DNA of 64,000 nucleotides from UBA6059 sp040219045 (GCA_965229505.1 OZ245881.1:1-64000); one strand, 5' to 3'. Positions 25,727 through 34,593 are shown, counted from the first letter of the stretch. Numbers and translations are program-made. Notes: generated by a model not told the origin, from the sequence alone.

Positions 25727-27256
25727 CTATTCCCACTCAATGGTGGCAGGGGGTTTGGAAGATATATCGTACACTACTCTATTGACGCCCTTGACGCGGT
25801 TGATAATATTATTAGATATTTCTCCTAGAAAATCATAGGGTAAATGACACCAGTCAGCGGTCATACCGTCCACACTCGCCACAGCACGTAAGGCTACCAC
25901 GTTCTCATAGGTACGCTCATCACCCATCACTCCTACTGACTGTACAGGCAGCAGCATCGCTCCTGCTTGCCACACATCATCATAAAGCTTAGCTTCCTTC
26001 AGTCCATTGATGAAGATGGCATCAACTTCCTGGAGTATTCTGACTTTCTCAGGTGTGATATCACTTAGTATCCTAATACCCAAACCAGGGCCAGGGAATG
26101 GGTGTCTTCCTAGTATAGCCGGGTCAATTTCGAGAGATTTGCCAACTCTGCGAACTTCATCTTTGAAAAGAGTATTCAAGGGCTCTACCACTTTGAGGTG
26201 CATCTTTTCCGGTAGGCCTCCCACATTGTGATGCGACTTGATGGTCGCCGAAGGGCCCTTAACAGAAACTGACTCTATGACGTCTGGGTAGATGGTACCT
26301 TGACCGAGCCACTTCACATCCTTTATTTTGTGTGCCTCCACATCAAATATCTCGATGAAAGTACGTCCAATAGCTTTCCGTTTAGCTTCAGGCTCAGTAT
26401 GACCTTCGAGCGCTTTATAAAACTGCTCCTTAGCATCTACGCCGATCACATTGAGACCCATATCCTTATAGGAGTGGAGTACATCTTCAAACTCATTCTT
26501 TCTCAAGAGACCATTATCGACGAATATGCAGTACAGGTTCTTACCGATAGCCTTGTGAATAAGTACTGCCGCCACTGAGCTATCCACTCCTCCTGACAGG
26601 CCAAGTACCACTTTGTCATCGCCCAGTTGGGCTTTGAGGCTTGCAATAGTGCTCTCTACGAAAATATCTGGTGTCCAATCCTGCGCACAATGACAGATGT
26701 GCACCACAAAGTTCCTTAAAAGTGTCTTGCCCTGTAGGCTATGCGTCACCTCAGGGTGAAACTGTATGCCATAAGTATTAGTGTCTTTGACCTTAAAAGC
26801 CGCCACCTCTACAGAAGAAGTACTGGCGATAATCTCGAAATCATCGGGCAACTGCTTGATCGTATCGCCATGGCTCATCCATACCTGAGAATCTATTTCG
26901 ATCTCCTTGAGTAAGTCGAAATGTGTGTCCACTCTTGACAGTCGCGCTCTACCATACTCTCTGATCTCAGATGGAAGCACAAACCCCCCGGCTTTATGCG
27001 CCATGAGCTGTGCTCCATAGCAAACACCCAGGACAGGTACACCCTCAGGTATCAAATCCAGATTGACATCAGGAGCATCCTCTTCCCTCACTGAGCACGG
27101 ACTTCCCGAAAGAATCACTCCACGGACGTCTCCTGCAATCTCAGGGATATGATTGAAGGGATGAATTTCACAATAGACATTGAGCTCTCTGACACGGCGT
27201 GCGATCAGCTGTGTATACTGTGAACCAAAGTCAAGGATCAGGATTTTTTCAAGCAT
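25727..27256 (-). CDS. guaA: GMP synthase (glutamine-hydrolysing)
   Basis: About 509 residues from ATG 27256; a TTG two codons upstream also opens the frame. The glutamine amidotransferase part has GVCYGAQLMAHK with the catalytic Cys (residue 79) and GIQFHPEVTHS; the ATP pyrophosphatase loop is LGLSGGVDSSVAA; the C-terminus carries HPFPGPGLGIRIL and the final KPPATIEWE. It converts XMP to GMP. A TTG-N20-TATTTTTG promoter-like pair ends 4 bp upstream of the ATG, so the transcript would be nearly leaderless. Confidence 0.97.
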   Translation of the reverse strand: MLEKILILDFGSQYTQLIARRVRELNVYCEIHPFNHIPEIAGDVRGVILSGSPCSVREEDAPDVNLDLIPEGVPVLGVCYGAQLMAHKAGGFVLPSEIREYGRARLSRVDTHFDLLKEIEIDSQVWMSHGDTIKQLPDDFEIIASTSSVEVAAFKVKDTNTYGIQFHPEVTHSLQGKTLLRNFVVHICHCAQDWTPDIFVESTIASLKAQLGDDKVVLGLSGGVDSSVAAVLIHKAIGKNLYCIFVDNGLLRKNEFEDVLHSYKDMGLNVIGVDAKEQFYKALEGHTEPEAKRKAIGRTFIEIFDVEAHKIKDVKWLGQGTIYPDVIESVSVKGPSATIKSHHNVGGLPEKMHLKVVEPLNTLFKDEVRRVGKSLEIDPAILGRHPFPGPGLGIRILSDITPEKVRILQEVDAIFINGLKEAKLYDDVWQAGAMLLPVQSVGVMGDERTYENVVALRAVASVDGMTADWCHLPYDFLGEISNNIINRVKGVNRVVYDISSKPPATIEWE

Positions 27257-27259
27257 GCG

Positions 27260-27290
27260 CAAAAATAGTTGTACTGGTTAACACAACCAA
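27260..27290 (-). promoter_or_regulatory. candidate sigma-A promoter of guaA
   Basis: On the minus strand TTG (27290-27288), a 20-bp spacer and TATTTTTG (27267-27260) match the Bacteroidota TTTG-N19-21-TAnnTTTG consensus. The predicted transcription start would fall at or within the ATG, implying a leaderless message if real. Confidence 0.45.
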
Positions 27291-27303
27291 TGTAGACCAC
27301 CAA

Positions 27304-27990
27304 TTATACATAGGTAACTTCATCGATTGACAGGTGGGGCGTACTATTAAACTCTCTAAGGTGGAGGCGGCCAGCACTCAGTTTCAATTCTGTGATGGAG
27401 GTATTCCGTATTTGCCAGTTAATATCTACCACTTTATCATCTTTGAGCCCAAGCACTATTCCGAGGATGGAGGCGATCAGGCCTCCTGAAGTGTAAACTG
27501 CTACTGAACCTTCTTCCGCGGCAGACAGCACGACCTCATATGCTTCCTGAGCCCTCAACTTGAAAGCCTGCCATGACTCATGTTCGCCACTTTCCACCTT
27601 GCCCTGTGTCCAAAGGTGGTGCATCTGGAAAAAAGCCTTGATCAATTGAGGTCTGATGGTTGGGTCCTGCATACCCTTAGTTTCAATTTCCTCGGCTAAC
27701 GAAGGTTTTTCCGATAGGTAGGTCGGAAAATATGCCTTGAAGATCGCCGGTCCCTCATGCTCATTAAAACTAGGATCTATGGTCGGAGGTCGGCTCTCTC
27801 CCAGTGACAGTTTGCAGGTGTCCTGCTGGCGGCTCAGTGTACCCGAAAAAAGCAACTCGGGGTTAATGCTTTTCTCCGACAGCCATTGGCCTAATTTCAG
27901 CGATTGCTGCTGCCCCAGGTCAGACAGCTGATCGTAATTCTTCTTCATGAAGGAAGCTTGCCCATGACGGATGAGGAGAATTCTCGACAT
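27304..27990 (-). CDS. histidine phosphatase superfamily protein
   Basis: About 228 residues from ATG 27990; the frame is open another 50 codons upstream but those residues have no family resemblance. The phosphohistidine motif LLIRHGQAS opens the protein, and the second acidic and His parts appear as NEHEGPAIF and VAVYTSGGLIASILG. The usual second HxG appears as YTSGG, so the second catalytic His may be replaced or placed elsewhere. Substrate could be a sugar phosphate or a phosphoprotein. Minus strand, 47 bp beyond the guaA start. Confidence 0.8.
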   Translation of the reverse strand: MSRILLIRHGQASFMKKNYDQLSDLGQQQSLKLGQWLSEKSINPELLFSGTLSRQQDTCKLSLGESRPPTIDPSFNEHEGPAIFKAYFPTYLSEKPSLAEEIETKGMQDPTIRPQLIKAFFQMHHLWTQGKVESGEHESWQAFKLRAQEAYEVVLSAAEEGSVAVYTSGGLIASILGIVLGLKDDKVVDINWQIRNTSITELKLSAGRLHLREFNSTPHLSIDEVTYV

Positions 27991-28142
27991 TTTTTGTACG
28001 GCAATATATTGGATTTTGCGGTAGTCATACAGCCCAAATGTGATACAAACGATTGCATCACATTTAGGCGCACAATTACTAATCTGCAAGATCGAATTGA
28101 AGTGAATTTCTATATCTTCGGAGGTCACATCCGTGAACAAAA

Positions 28143-30770
28143 ATGAGTATCGAACATCAACGTCTTAAGGAAGCGAGAGCTGGCAAACTTTGGAAAAAAT
28201 GGGGCCCCTATCTGTCTGAGCGGCAGTGGGCGACTGTGCGAGAGGACTATACCAAACATGGTAATGCGTGGGAAAGCATCACGCACGATCAGTCGCGCAG
28301 CAAGGCCTACCGATGGGGTGAAGACGGACTTGGTGGTATTTCCGATGACGATCAGCAGATTTGCTTTAGTTGGGCGTTTTGGAATGGTAAAGATCCCATC
28401 ATAAAAGAGCGTCTCTTTGGGCTTACGGGAATAGAAGGTAACCATGGCGAGGATGTCAAAGAACTCTACTACTACCTCGACAGCACGCCTACGCACTCTT
28501 ATATGAAGATGCTATATAAGTATCCTCATAGTAGGTTCCCCTATGAGCTGTTGGTCAATACCAATCGGGCGATAGGAAAGGATAAAACGGAATTTGAGCT
28601 GATTGATACGGGGATATTTGATAATGACGAGTACTTCGACATCTTCCTTGAATATGCCAAGAATAGCGAGGAAGATATTTGCTTACAAGCCACGATTCAT
28701 AATAGAGGGAATAAAGAAGCTGCAATCCATGCCATGCCCACGCTCTGGATGCGCAACACCTGGTCGTCGGGTAGGGATAAGCTCCTACCGGAAATCAAAT
28801 CCAATGGTGATAAGAGCTCCAAAGTTGAGCATCATTCACTTGGTGACTACTTCATGTACTACGAGGATAGCTTCGAGGAAGTGGTTTATTGCAATAATGA
28901 AACAAATCGCAAGCAGCTCTATGGTATCCCAAACTCAAAGAAATATGTAAAAGATGGCATTAACGAATATGTCATTAGAGGATCTAAATCTGTCAATCCC
29001 GAAAAGAAAGGCACTAAATCCGCTGGCATATTCAAGACCAAAGTACCTGCCGGTGGCGCTATCAAAGTAAAGGTTCGGCTCAGCAAAGAAAGTTTGAAAA
29101 ATCCATTCTCGGATTTTGACCATATTGTCAGTGGAAGGAAAGCTGATTGTGACTCTTTTTATAGAAGCCTTCAGCACAAAGTTACCGATCCGGACCTACG
29201 CAATATCCAACGTCAGGCCTATGCTGGCATGATGTGGAATAAGCAGTACTACTACTACAACGTCCGGGAGTGGCTCAACGGAGATGATGGTAGGATATCA
29301 CCACCCGAAGAGCGGAAAAAAGGCCGTAATCGCGATTGGCAGCATTTGCAAAATGCTGATATCATCTCCATGCCGGACAAATGGGAATATCCGTGGTACG
29401 CCGCATGGGACTTGGCTTTTCACTGTATCCCGATAGCCAGGATTGATCCTGACTTTGCCAAAGACCAACTCCTGCTCCTCCTTAAAGACTGGTACCTCCA
29501 CCCCAATGGTCAGATACCTGCATACGAGTGGAACTTCAGCGATGTGAATCCACCTGTACATGCCTGGGCAGTGCTTAGAGTCTATCATATTGATAGAAAG
29601 ATGAACGACGGTAAGGGGGATGAAGAATTTCTTCAACGCGCCTTCCATAAACTACTGATCAATTTCACCTGGTGGATCAATCGTAAAGACACTGACGGCA
29701 ATAACATATTTGAGGGTGGCTTCCTTGGCCTGGATAACATTGGAGTCTTTGACCGCAATCATCCACTTATAGAGAACAGCAGACTGGAGCAGGCAGACAG
29801 CACCAGCTGGATGGCCATGTTCGCGCTCAACATGCAGCGGATTTCACTTGACCTGGCAGTACATCAGCCAGTATATCAGGACATGGCGATCAAGTTCTTT
29901 GAGCATTTTCTCTATATCGCCGGTGCGATGAACGGTATTGGTGAGTCTACCGTCAACCTGTGGGATGATGAGGACAACTTCTACTACGACATCATGCACA
30001 TGCCCGATGGCTCGGCCAAACTGATGAAAGTGAAGTCAATGGTAGGTCTGATTCCGTTGTTTGCGGTAGAGACATTGAAGTCGGAGGCTTTTGAAAAGCT
30101 TCCCGAGTTTCGTGACCGATTGGAATTCTTTCTGAAAGCAAGGCCAAAGCTGGCATCATTGGTCTCAAGATGGGAAGAGCCTGGCTCAGGAGAGCGCAGG
30201 CTACTGAGCCTACTTCGAGGGTTTAGGATGAAGAAGCTCGTGGAAAAGATTCTCGATCCCGAGGAGTTCTTATCTGACTTTGGCGTTCGAGCCATGTCAA
30301 AGTACCATGAAAAAAATCCTTACTCGATTACTATTGAAGGACAGCTCCTATCCGTTTCTTATCTACCGGGTGAATCGGACTCCTCCTTCTTTGGCGGCAA
30401 CTCCAACTGGAGGGGACCTATCTGGTTTCCGGTCAACTACCTGATACTGGAATCACTACTGAAGTTTCACCACTACTACGGTGATGACTTCAAAGTCGAA
30501 TACCCAGTGGGAAGCGGTGAGTTTGTTAATATCAAAGAGGCAGTACGGGTATTGGCTGAGCGGATGATGAATATTTTCCGACGCAATGAAAAGGGTGAAC
30601 GCCCGATTTATGGAGATTCAAAAAAGTTTCAAACGGATCCTCATTTCAAAGACTACATCCTCTTCTATGAGTATTTCCATGGTGATTCTGGTAAGGGGCT
30701 AGGAGCATCCCATCAGACAGGGTGGACAGGCTTAATCGCCGATATTATACACAAGTACTACAATAATTAA
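28143..30770 (+). CDS. GH63/MGH1-like glucosidase
   Basis: 875 residues without a signal peptide. The N-terminal half (KWGPYLSERQWATVREDY, EDGLGGISDDDQQICFSWAF) and the alpha/alpha toroid half (KWEYPWYAAWDLAFHCIPIA, YEWNFSDVNPPVHAWAVLRV, GNSNWRGPIWFPVNYL) are typical of the MGH1-like branch of GH63. The Asp in AWDL and the Glu in AYEW are likely catalytic acids by analogy with mannosylglycerate hydrolase and GH63. A cytoplasmic hydrolase for an alpha-glucoside such as a compatible solute or glycogen product is likely. Confidence 0.86.
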   Translation: MSIEHQRLKEARAGKLWKKWGPYLSERQWATVREDYTKHGNAWESITHDQSRSKAYRWGEDGLGGISDDDQQICFSWAFWNGKDPIIKERLFGLTGIEGNHGEDVKELYYYLDSTPTHSYMKMLYKYPHSRFPYELLVNTNRAIGKDKTEFELIDTGIFDNDEYFDIFLEYAKNSEEDICLQATIHNRGNKEAAIHAMPTLWMRNTWSSGRDKLLPEIKSNGDKSSKVEHHSLGDYFMYYEDSFEEVVYCNNETNRKQLYGIPNSKKYVKDGINEYVIRGSKSVNPEKKGTKSAGIFKTKVPAGGAIKVKVRLSKESLKNPFSDFDHIVSGRKADCDSFYRSLQHKVTDPDLRNIQRQAYAGMMWNKQYYYYNVREWLNGDDGRISPPEERKKGRNRDWQHLQNADIISMPDKWEYPWYAAWDLAFHCIPIARIDPDFAKDQLLLLLKDWYLHPNGQIPAYEWNFSDVNPPVHAWAVLRVYHIDRKMNDGKGDEEFLQRAFHKLLINFTWWINRKDTDGNNIFEGGFLGLDNIGVFDRNHPLIENSRLEQADSTSWMAMFALNMQRISLDLAVHQPVYQDMAIKFFEHFLYIAGAMNGIGESTVNLWDDEDNFYYDIMHMPDGSAKLMKVKSMVGLIPLFAVETLKSEAFEKLPEFRDRLEFFLKARPKLASLVSRWEEPGSGERRLLSLLRGFRMKKLVEKILDPEEFLSDFGVRAMSKYHEKNPYSITIEGQLLSVSYLPGESDSSFFGGNSNWRGPIWFPVNYLILESLLKFHHYYGDDFKVEYPVGSGEFVNIKEAVRVLAERMMNIFRRNEKGERPIYGDSKKFQTDPHFKDYILFYEYFHGDSGKGLGASHQTGWTGLIADIIHKYYNN

Positions 30771-30830
30771 TTTAGCGGTAATCTGATTTGGCAATGGAAT
30801 CACTAAAATTGTGAAGCAATCAACCGTGCC

Positions 30831-32462
30831 ATGAAAAAGACACCACTACTTACCCTACTTATACTCATTGCATCATCCACAATTGCGCTTGCGCAGACCG
30901 AGCGACCAAAGCTCGTGGTGGGCATCATCGTGGATCAAATGCGTCAGGAATACCTCTATCGCTTTGAAAATCACTACGGTGAAAATGGTTTCAAGAGGTT
31001 GATGAATGAGGGTTTTGAGGTCAAGAATGGACATTATGACTACATCCCAACGTATACCGGGCCCGGTCATGCCTCGGTCTATACGGGCACCACGCCAAGG
31101 ACTCATGGCATCATTTCCAATAGCTGGTACAGTCGTGAATTAAAGGGCATGATGTACTGTGCGGGTGATTCGACAGTCACAGCCGTGGGTGGCACTGAAA
31201 AAAATGGTAAGATCTCCGCGAGGAACCTTTTGTCCACAACTATCACTGACGAACTCAAGCTTTTTACACAAGGAAAATCTAAGGTGGTAGGAGTGGCTAT
31301 CAAGGACCGTGGATCTTCCCTCCCGGCCGGTCACATGGCTGATGGTGCATATTGGTACGACAGCAGTACGGGTACTTTTATGTCCAGCACTTACTACATA
31401 GAGGAGCTACCGAAATGGGTGCAGAAGTTCAACAAACAAGAGAAGGCTGATGACTACCTCAAGCAGAAGTGGAATACCGTCAAATCTATCGAAACCTACA
31501 TCGAATCAGCTGCCGACAACAATCCTTACGAGACGCCATTTAAAGGTCAACGACTACCAGAATTTCCATATGATCTAAAGAAACTAAGAGACGAAAACGG
31601 CAACTTTGGTCTCATCTCCAATACACCATTCGGTAACTCGCTTACTACAGATTTTGCGCTAGCCGCTATCGAGGGTGAAGCGCTAGGTGACGATGAAGTG
31701 ACCGACTTTTTAGCGTTGAGCTACTCGAGTACGGACTATGTGGGTCACCAGTTTGGGCCTCATTCCAAGGAGGTTCAGGATACTTATATCAGACTGGATC
31801 AGGACCTGGCAAGATTGTTTGAAGCATTGGATAACCAACTGGGGAAGGATGGGTATTTAGTTTTTCTAAGTGCCGATCACGCTGTAGCGGATGTCCCCAA
31901 CTATTTAAAGGACTTGAAAGTGCCAGCAGGAAATTTTACTGAAAAGAAGCACCTGCCAGCAATTACTACCGCGCTCAATGCACAATACGGTGTAGGTGAC
32001 TGGTTGGAGAACACGTCCAGCGATCAGGTTTTTCTAAACCTTGCGCTATTGGAAGAAAGAAAGGTCAACAAGGCTGAGATACAGGCATTCCTGGCTGATC
32101 AACTCAACCAACTGGAAGGCGTAGCTCAGGCATTTACGGGTACGGATATGACCAACAACTACTACAACAGCGGAAGCCAGGCTCTCTTGCAAGCGGGCTA
32201 CAACCTTGATCGCTCCGGCGATATACTCCTGGTCTATGAGCCTGGGTGGATATCGAGCAGCTGGCCCACGGGTACGACACACGGCTCTGGCTACACTTAT
32301 GACACACACGTACCGATACTGTTCTATGGCTGGGGCATCCCAAAGGGCAGCACAGTCAAAAAATACGCCATCACTGACATTGCGCCGACGCTATCAATGC
32401 TCCTGAATATCAAGCTTCCCAATGGAGCAAGTGGTGAGCCCATCCTGGAGATTTTTGAGTAG
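30831..32462 (+). CDS. pafA: PafA-type alkaline phosphatase
   Basis: 543 residues with a signal peptide (LLTLLILIASSTIALAQ). Metal ligands sit in IIVDQM, SSTDYVGHQFG and LSADHAV. The nucleophile is probably Thr76 in TYTGPGHASVYTGT; Asn97 and the pair Lys158/Arg160 in IKDRGS match the Asn, Lys and Arg that mark phosphate-irrepressible PafA. The spacing 76-97-158-160 is close to that of the Elizabethkingia enzyme. It is a periplasmic phosphomonoesterase active on many organic phosphates. The HAD gene starts directly after its stop. Confidence 0.88.
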   Translation: MKKTPLLTLLILIASSTIALAQTERPKLVVGIIVDQMRQEYLYRFENHYGENGFKRLMNEGFEVKNGHYDYIPTYTGPGHASVYTGTTPRTHGIISNSWYSRELKGMMYCAGDSTVTAVGGTEKNGKISARNLLSTTITDELKLFTQGKSKVVGVAIKDRGSSLPAGHMADGAYWYDSSTGTFMSSTYYIEELPKWVQKFNKQEKADDYLKQKWNTVKSIETYIESAADNNPYETPFKGQRLPEFPYDLKKLRDENGNFGLISNTPFGNSLTTDFALAAIEGEALGDDEVTDFLALSYSSTDYVGHQFGPHSKEVQDTYIRLDQDLARLFEALDNQLGKDGYLVFLSADHAVADVPNYLKDLKVPAGNFTEKKHLPAITTALNAQYGVGDWLENTSSDQVFLNLALLEERKVNKAEIQAFLADQLNQLEGVAQAFTGTDMTNNYYNSGSQALLQAGYNLDRSGDILLVYEPGWISSSWPTGTTHGSGYTYDTHVPILFYGWGIPKGSTVKKYAITDIAPTLSMLLNIKLPNGASGEPILEIFE

Positions 32463-33125
32463 ATGAGCCGACCTATCGGAATCGTATTCGACATGGATGG
32501 CGTGATTGTCGACAATCACCAATATCACATGCAGGCATGGCAGACCTTCTGTAAGAAGTACAGCATTCCGCTGACTGAGGAGGACTATCGTGACAATATA
32601 AATGGGCGCACGGCACCAGCCATCATGCGCTACCTTTTCGGCGAAGACATCAGTGCGGACCTGATACTGGAGTATACTGTAGAGAAGGAATCACTCTATC
32701 GAGAATTGTTTGCACCGCATCTTGCACTTACTCCCGGCCTGGCCAGTTACCTAAGCCAGGCCCAAGCTAATGGCATCCCTATGGCAGTAGCGACCTCTGC
32801 CCCTACCGAGAATGTAGAATTCACGCTGGATGGCTTGAGCATTCGACATTACTTTGCGGCCATACTGGATCAGCATCATGTGACCCATGGCAAGCCTAAT
32901 CCGGAAATTTATACCAAGGCCTGTGCTGCACTCGAACTACCCGCTTCAGATTGCGTTGTATTTGAAGATGCCATCTCCGGGATCAAAGCTGGACTGGCTG
33001 CTGGCTGTGCAGTGATCGGAGTGGCCACCTCTCATAGCAAGGAGGAGCTGACCGCCTCAAAAAAGAATATTTATGATTTTAATGAAATCAACATTGAAGA
33101 AACTATTGCGACTATCTGGGCTTAA
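32463..33125 (+). CDS. HAD family hydrolase, beta-phosphoglucomutase-like
   Basis: 220 residues. HAD motif I is VFDMDGVIVDNH with Asp10 and Asp12; motif II is VATSAPTENV; motif III Lys is in HGKPNPEIY; motif IV is CVVFEDAISGIKAG. The cap domain of about 70 residues puts it in the beta-phosphoglucomutase/phosphatase subfamily. Asn13-His14 after the motif favour a phosphatase or mutase, not distinguishable here. The ATG follows the pafA stop with no gap, suggesting one transcript. Confidence 0.88.
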   Translation: MSRPIGIVFDMDGVIVDNHQYHMQAWQTFCKKYSIPLTEEDYRDNINGRTAPAIMRYLFGEDISADLILEYTVEKESLYRELFAPHLALTPGLASYLSQAQANGIPMAVATSAPTENVEFTLDGLSIRHYFAAILDQHHVTHGKPNPEIYTKACAALELPASDCVVFEDAISGIKAGLAAGCAVIGVATSHSKEELTASKKNIYDFNEINIEETIATIWA

Positions 33126-33783
33126 CAGTCAGGTACTAGTTCTTACCATACTAGCATCACTCGCAAGCACCATAGATGGCTTGGCGCAGATCAAGATCGC
33201 ACAGCTGAAGTACAACGGCGGTGGAGACTGGTATGCCAACAAAACTGCACTCCCTAACCTCATCGAGTTCAGCAATAGAAACCTCAGAACCAGCCTTGAT
33301 CCTACTCCCGAGACCGTTGAGGTCGGAAGTCGCGACCTATTCCTTTATCCGTTTGTCTACATGACCGGGCACGGCAATGTGGTCTTCTCCAACCAGGAGG
33401 CTGAGAATCTTCGCAACTATCTCCTATCCGGTGGTTTCCTCCATATCGATGACAACTACGGGCTAGACCAATTTGTCCGCTTGGAGATGAAGAAGGTATT
33501 CCCGGAACTGGAGTTTGTGGAGCTGCCCTTCGATCATCCAATCTATCATCAGAAGTATGACTTTGAAGAGGGCCCACCAAAGGTCCATGAGCATGACAAC
33601 AAGCCCTCACAGGGATTTGGGTTGATTCATGAAGGCCGCTTAGTATGCTTCTATACCTTCGAAAGTGATCTCGGCAATGGCTGGGAGGATAAGTCAATCT
33701 ACAATGATCCGGAGAGGGTTCGTCAGGCCGCTCTGCAGATGGGTGCTAATATTTTGGCGTACGCATTCACGCAGAGTAATTGA
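33073..33783 (+). CDS. DUF4159 domain protein, secreted
   Basis: 236 residues. The signal peptide spans about residues 10-38 (VLVLTILASLASTIDGLAQ). The mature part carries DUF4159 features: LKYNGGGDWYANKTALPNLI, PFVYMTGHGNVVFS, GGFLHIDDNYGLD and a C-terminal DPERVRQAALQMGANI. The fold is like a glutamine-amidotransferase-like domain of unknown activity. The start overlaps the HAD gene by 53 bp (44 if the second Met is used), a long overlap that suggests coupled translation. A 44-bp perfect palindrome begins 2 bp after its stop. Confidence 0.88.
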   Translation: MILMKSTLKKLLRLSGLNSQVLVLTILASLASTIDGLAQIKIAQLKYNGGGDWYANKTALPNLIEFSNRNLRTSLDPTPETVEVGSRDLFLYPFVYMTGHGNVVFSNQEAENLRNYLLSGGFLHIDDNYGLDQFVRLEMKKVFPELEFVELPFDHPIYHQKYDFEEGPPKVHEHDNKPSQGFGLIHEGRLVCFYTFESDLGNGWEDKSIYNDPERVRQAALQMGANILAYAFTQSN

Positions 33784-33784
33784 G

Positions 33785-33828
33785 TCCATCACATAGCCCA
33801 CGGTTTAAACCGTGGGCTATGTGATGGA
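33785..33828. repeat. 44-bp perfect palindrome, family C copy 1
   Basis: The arms TCCATCACATAG, CCCACGGTTT and their exact complement meet at GGTTTAAACC. It starts 2 bp after the DUF4159 stop. No T-run follows, so it is not a standard terminator. Confidence 0.85.
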
Positions 33829-33938
33829 AGACTCTACCGACTCGTGTCTATCTGCTCTGGACCACACCACCATGCTAGCGTTAGGGGATGTCTCGGTTAC
33901 GCTGCGCTTCACTCGACATAGCGCTGGTATTGGGTCGT

Positions 33939-33965
33939 GCTGGCGCGAGTCTCTTGACTCGTGTC
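33939..33965 (+). repeat. REP-like hairpin family A, copy 5
   Basis: Plus strand: GCTGGCGC, stem GAGTC, loop TCTT, stem GACTC, then GTGTC. Same frame as copies 1-4 with a different but fully paired stem. A lone right half GACTCGTGTC occurs at 33839-33848. Confidence 0.8.
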
Positions 33966-34061
33966 TTTTTTAGTCCTTACCGAAGCTCAGCGCTAGAATG
34001 AGGAGATTCCCGACGCTTCTCCTGCCTGGTGGCAGTCAAGCTGGGAATGACGTGGGTATGG
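33956..34061 (+). repeat. ~105-bp direct repeat, copy 1
   Basis: The 55 bp from 33964 to 34018 (from TCTTTTTTAGTCC to CCCGACGCTT) are identical to 34427-34481; a second block AAGCTGGGAATGACGTGGGT follows in both copies after a short divergent stretch. GATTCCC and GGGAATGAC inside could pair. Confidence 0.85.
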
Positions 34062-34148
34062 GAGCAGTATCAATAGCGACAAGGAAACACAAAAAAGGTC
34101 AACTCCAGCTGTCGCGCGATTCCGAACGCGTGACTTTTGTCCCGCCTC

Positions 34149-34170
34149 CGTTTGTGTCCTCACAAACGGA
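34149..34170 (+). repeat. REP-like hairpin family B, copy 2
   Basis: Perfect 9-bp inverted repeat CCGTTTGTG / CACAAACGG around loop TCCT, preceded by TTTTGTCCCGCCT. On the opposite strand this matches the layout of the hairpin at 13018-13041. Confidence 0.7.
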
Positions 34171-34217
34171 AATCTGGCTTGAAATGGCAAAGCAACTCTC
34201 GACAGTGACACCTCCCG

Positions 34218-34401
34218 GGGAGCTGTGATTCCCAAGAGGTGAAATGTGATTGCCTAGTCGGGAGGTGCGATTTTTTAATGGGAGATGCGATGCTAGGGTG
34301 GGAGTTGTCATTGCCGAGTTGGGAGATTAGAGTTATACCAAGGGAGGCGTGGTTTTTTCATGGGATTTATGATTTTCTGAAGGGAGATACGAGTTACCCT
34401 C
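34218..34401 (+). repeat. degenerate tandem repeat, nine units of 19-21 bp
   Basis: Units begin at 34218, 34237, 34258, 34279, 34298, 34319, 34340, 34361 and 34381. Rough consensus: T-GGGAGATGCGATTnCCnAG. The GGGA start and GATT centre recur at constant spacing. No spacer-repeat alternation, so it is not a CRISPR. Confidence 0.8.
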
Positions 34402-34428
34402 GCTGGTGAGAGTCTGTAGACTCATGTC
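34402..34428 (+). repeat. REP-like hairpin family A, copy 6
   Basis: Plus strand: GCTGGTGA, stem GAGTC, loop TGTA, stem GACTC, then ATGTC. Confidence 0.75.
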
Positions 34429-34523
34429 TTTTTTAGTCCTTACCGAAGCTCAGCGCTAGAATGAGGAGATTCCCGACGCTTAGACCACCTGCGGTTGTTA
34501 AGCTGGGAATGACGTGGGTGTGG
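34419..34523 (+). repeat. ~105-bp direct repeat, copy 2
   Basis: Second copy of 33956-34061, again placed directly after a family A hairpin, so hairpin plus tail may form one mobile or duplicated unit. Confidence 0.85.
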
Positions 34524-34559
34524 TATGTTGTGAATGAAGGTATGCTTTACCGAAACCAC

Positions 34560-34593
34560 TCCATAGCGACGGGTTTAAACCCGTCGCTATGGA
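34560..34593. repeat. 34-bp perfect palindrome, family C copy 2
   Basis: Arms TCCATAGCGACGGGTTT and AAACCCGTCGCTATGGA are exact complements. It shares the TTTAAA core and the TCCAT...ATGGA ends with the palindrome at 33785, but the stem body differs. Confidence 0.85.

Noticed and set aside
27991..28140. 50-residue N-terminal extension of the histidine phosphatase
   Set aside because: The RHG motif normally lies at the very N-terminus; the extension is cysteine-rich nonsense overlapping the promoter region of the divergent gene.
33841..33960. Possible transposase remnant in the repeat nest
   Set aside because: No frame in this stretch shows DDE, Y1 or serine-recombinase motifs.
34218..34401. 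Tandem array considered as a CRISPR
   Set aside because: Units are adjacent with no unique spacers, the repeat is degenerate, and no cas genes are present in the window.
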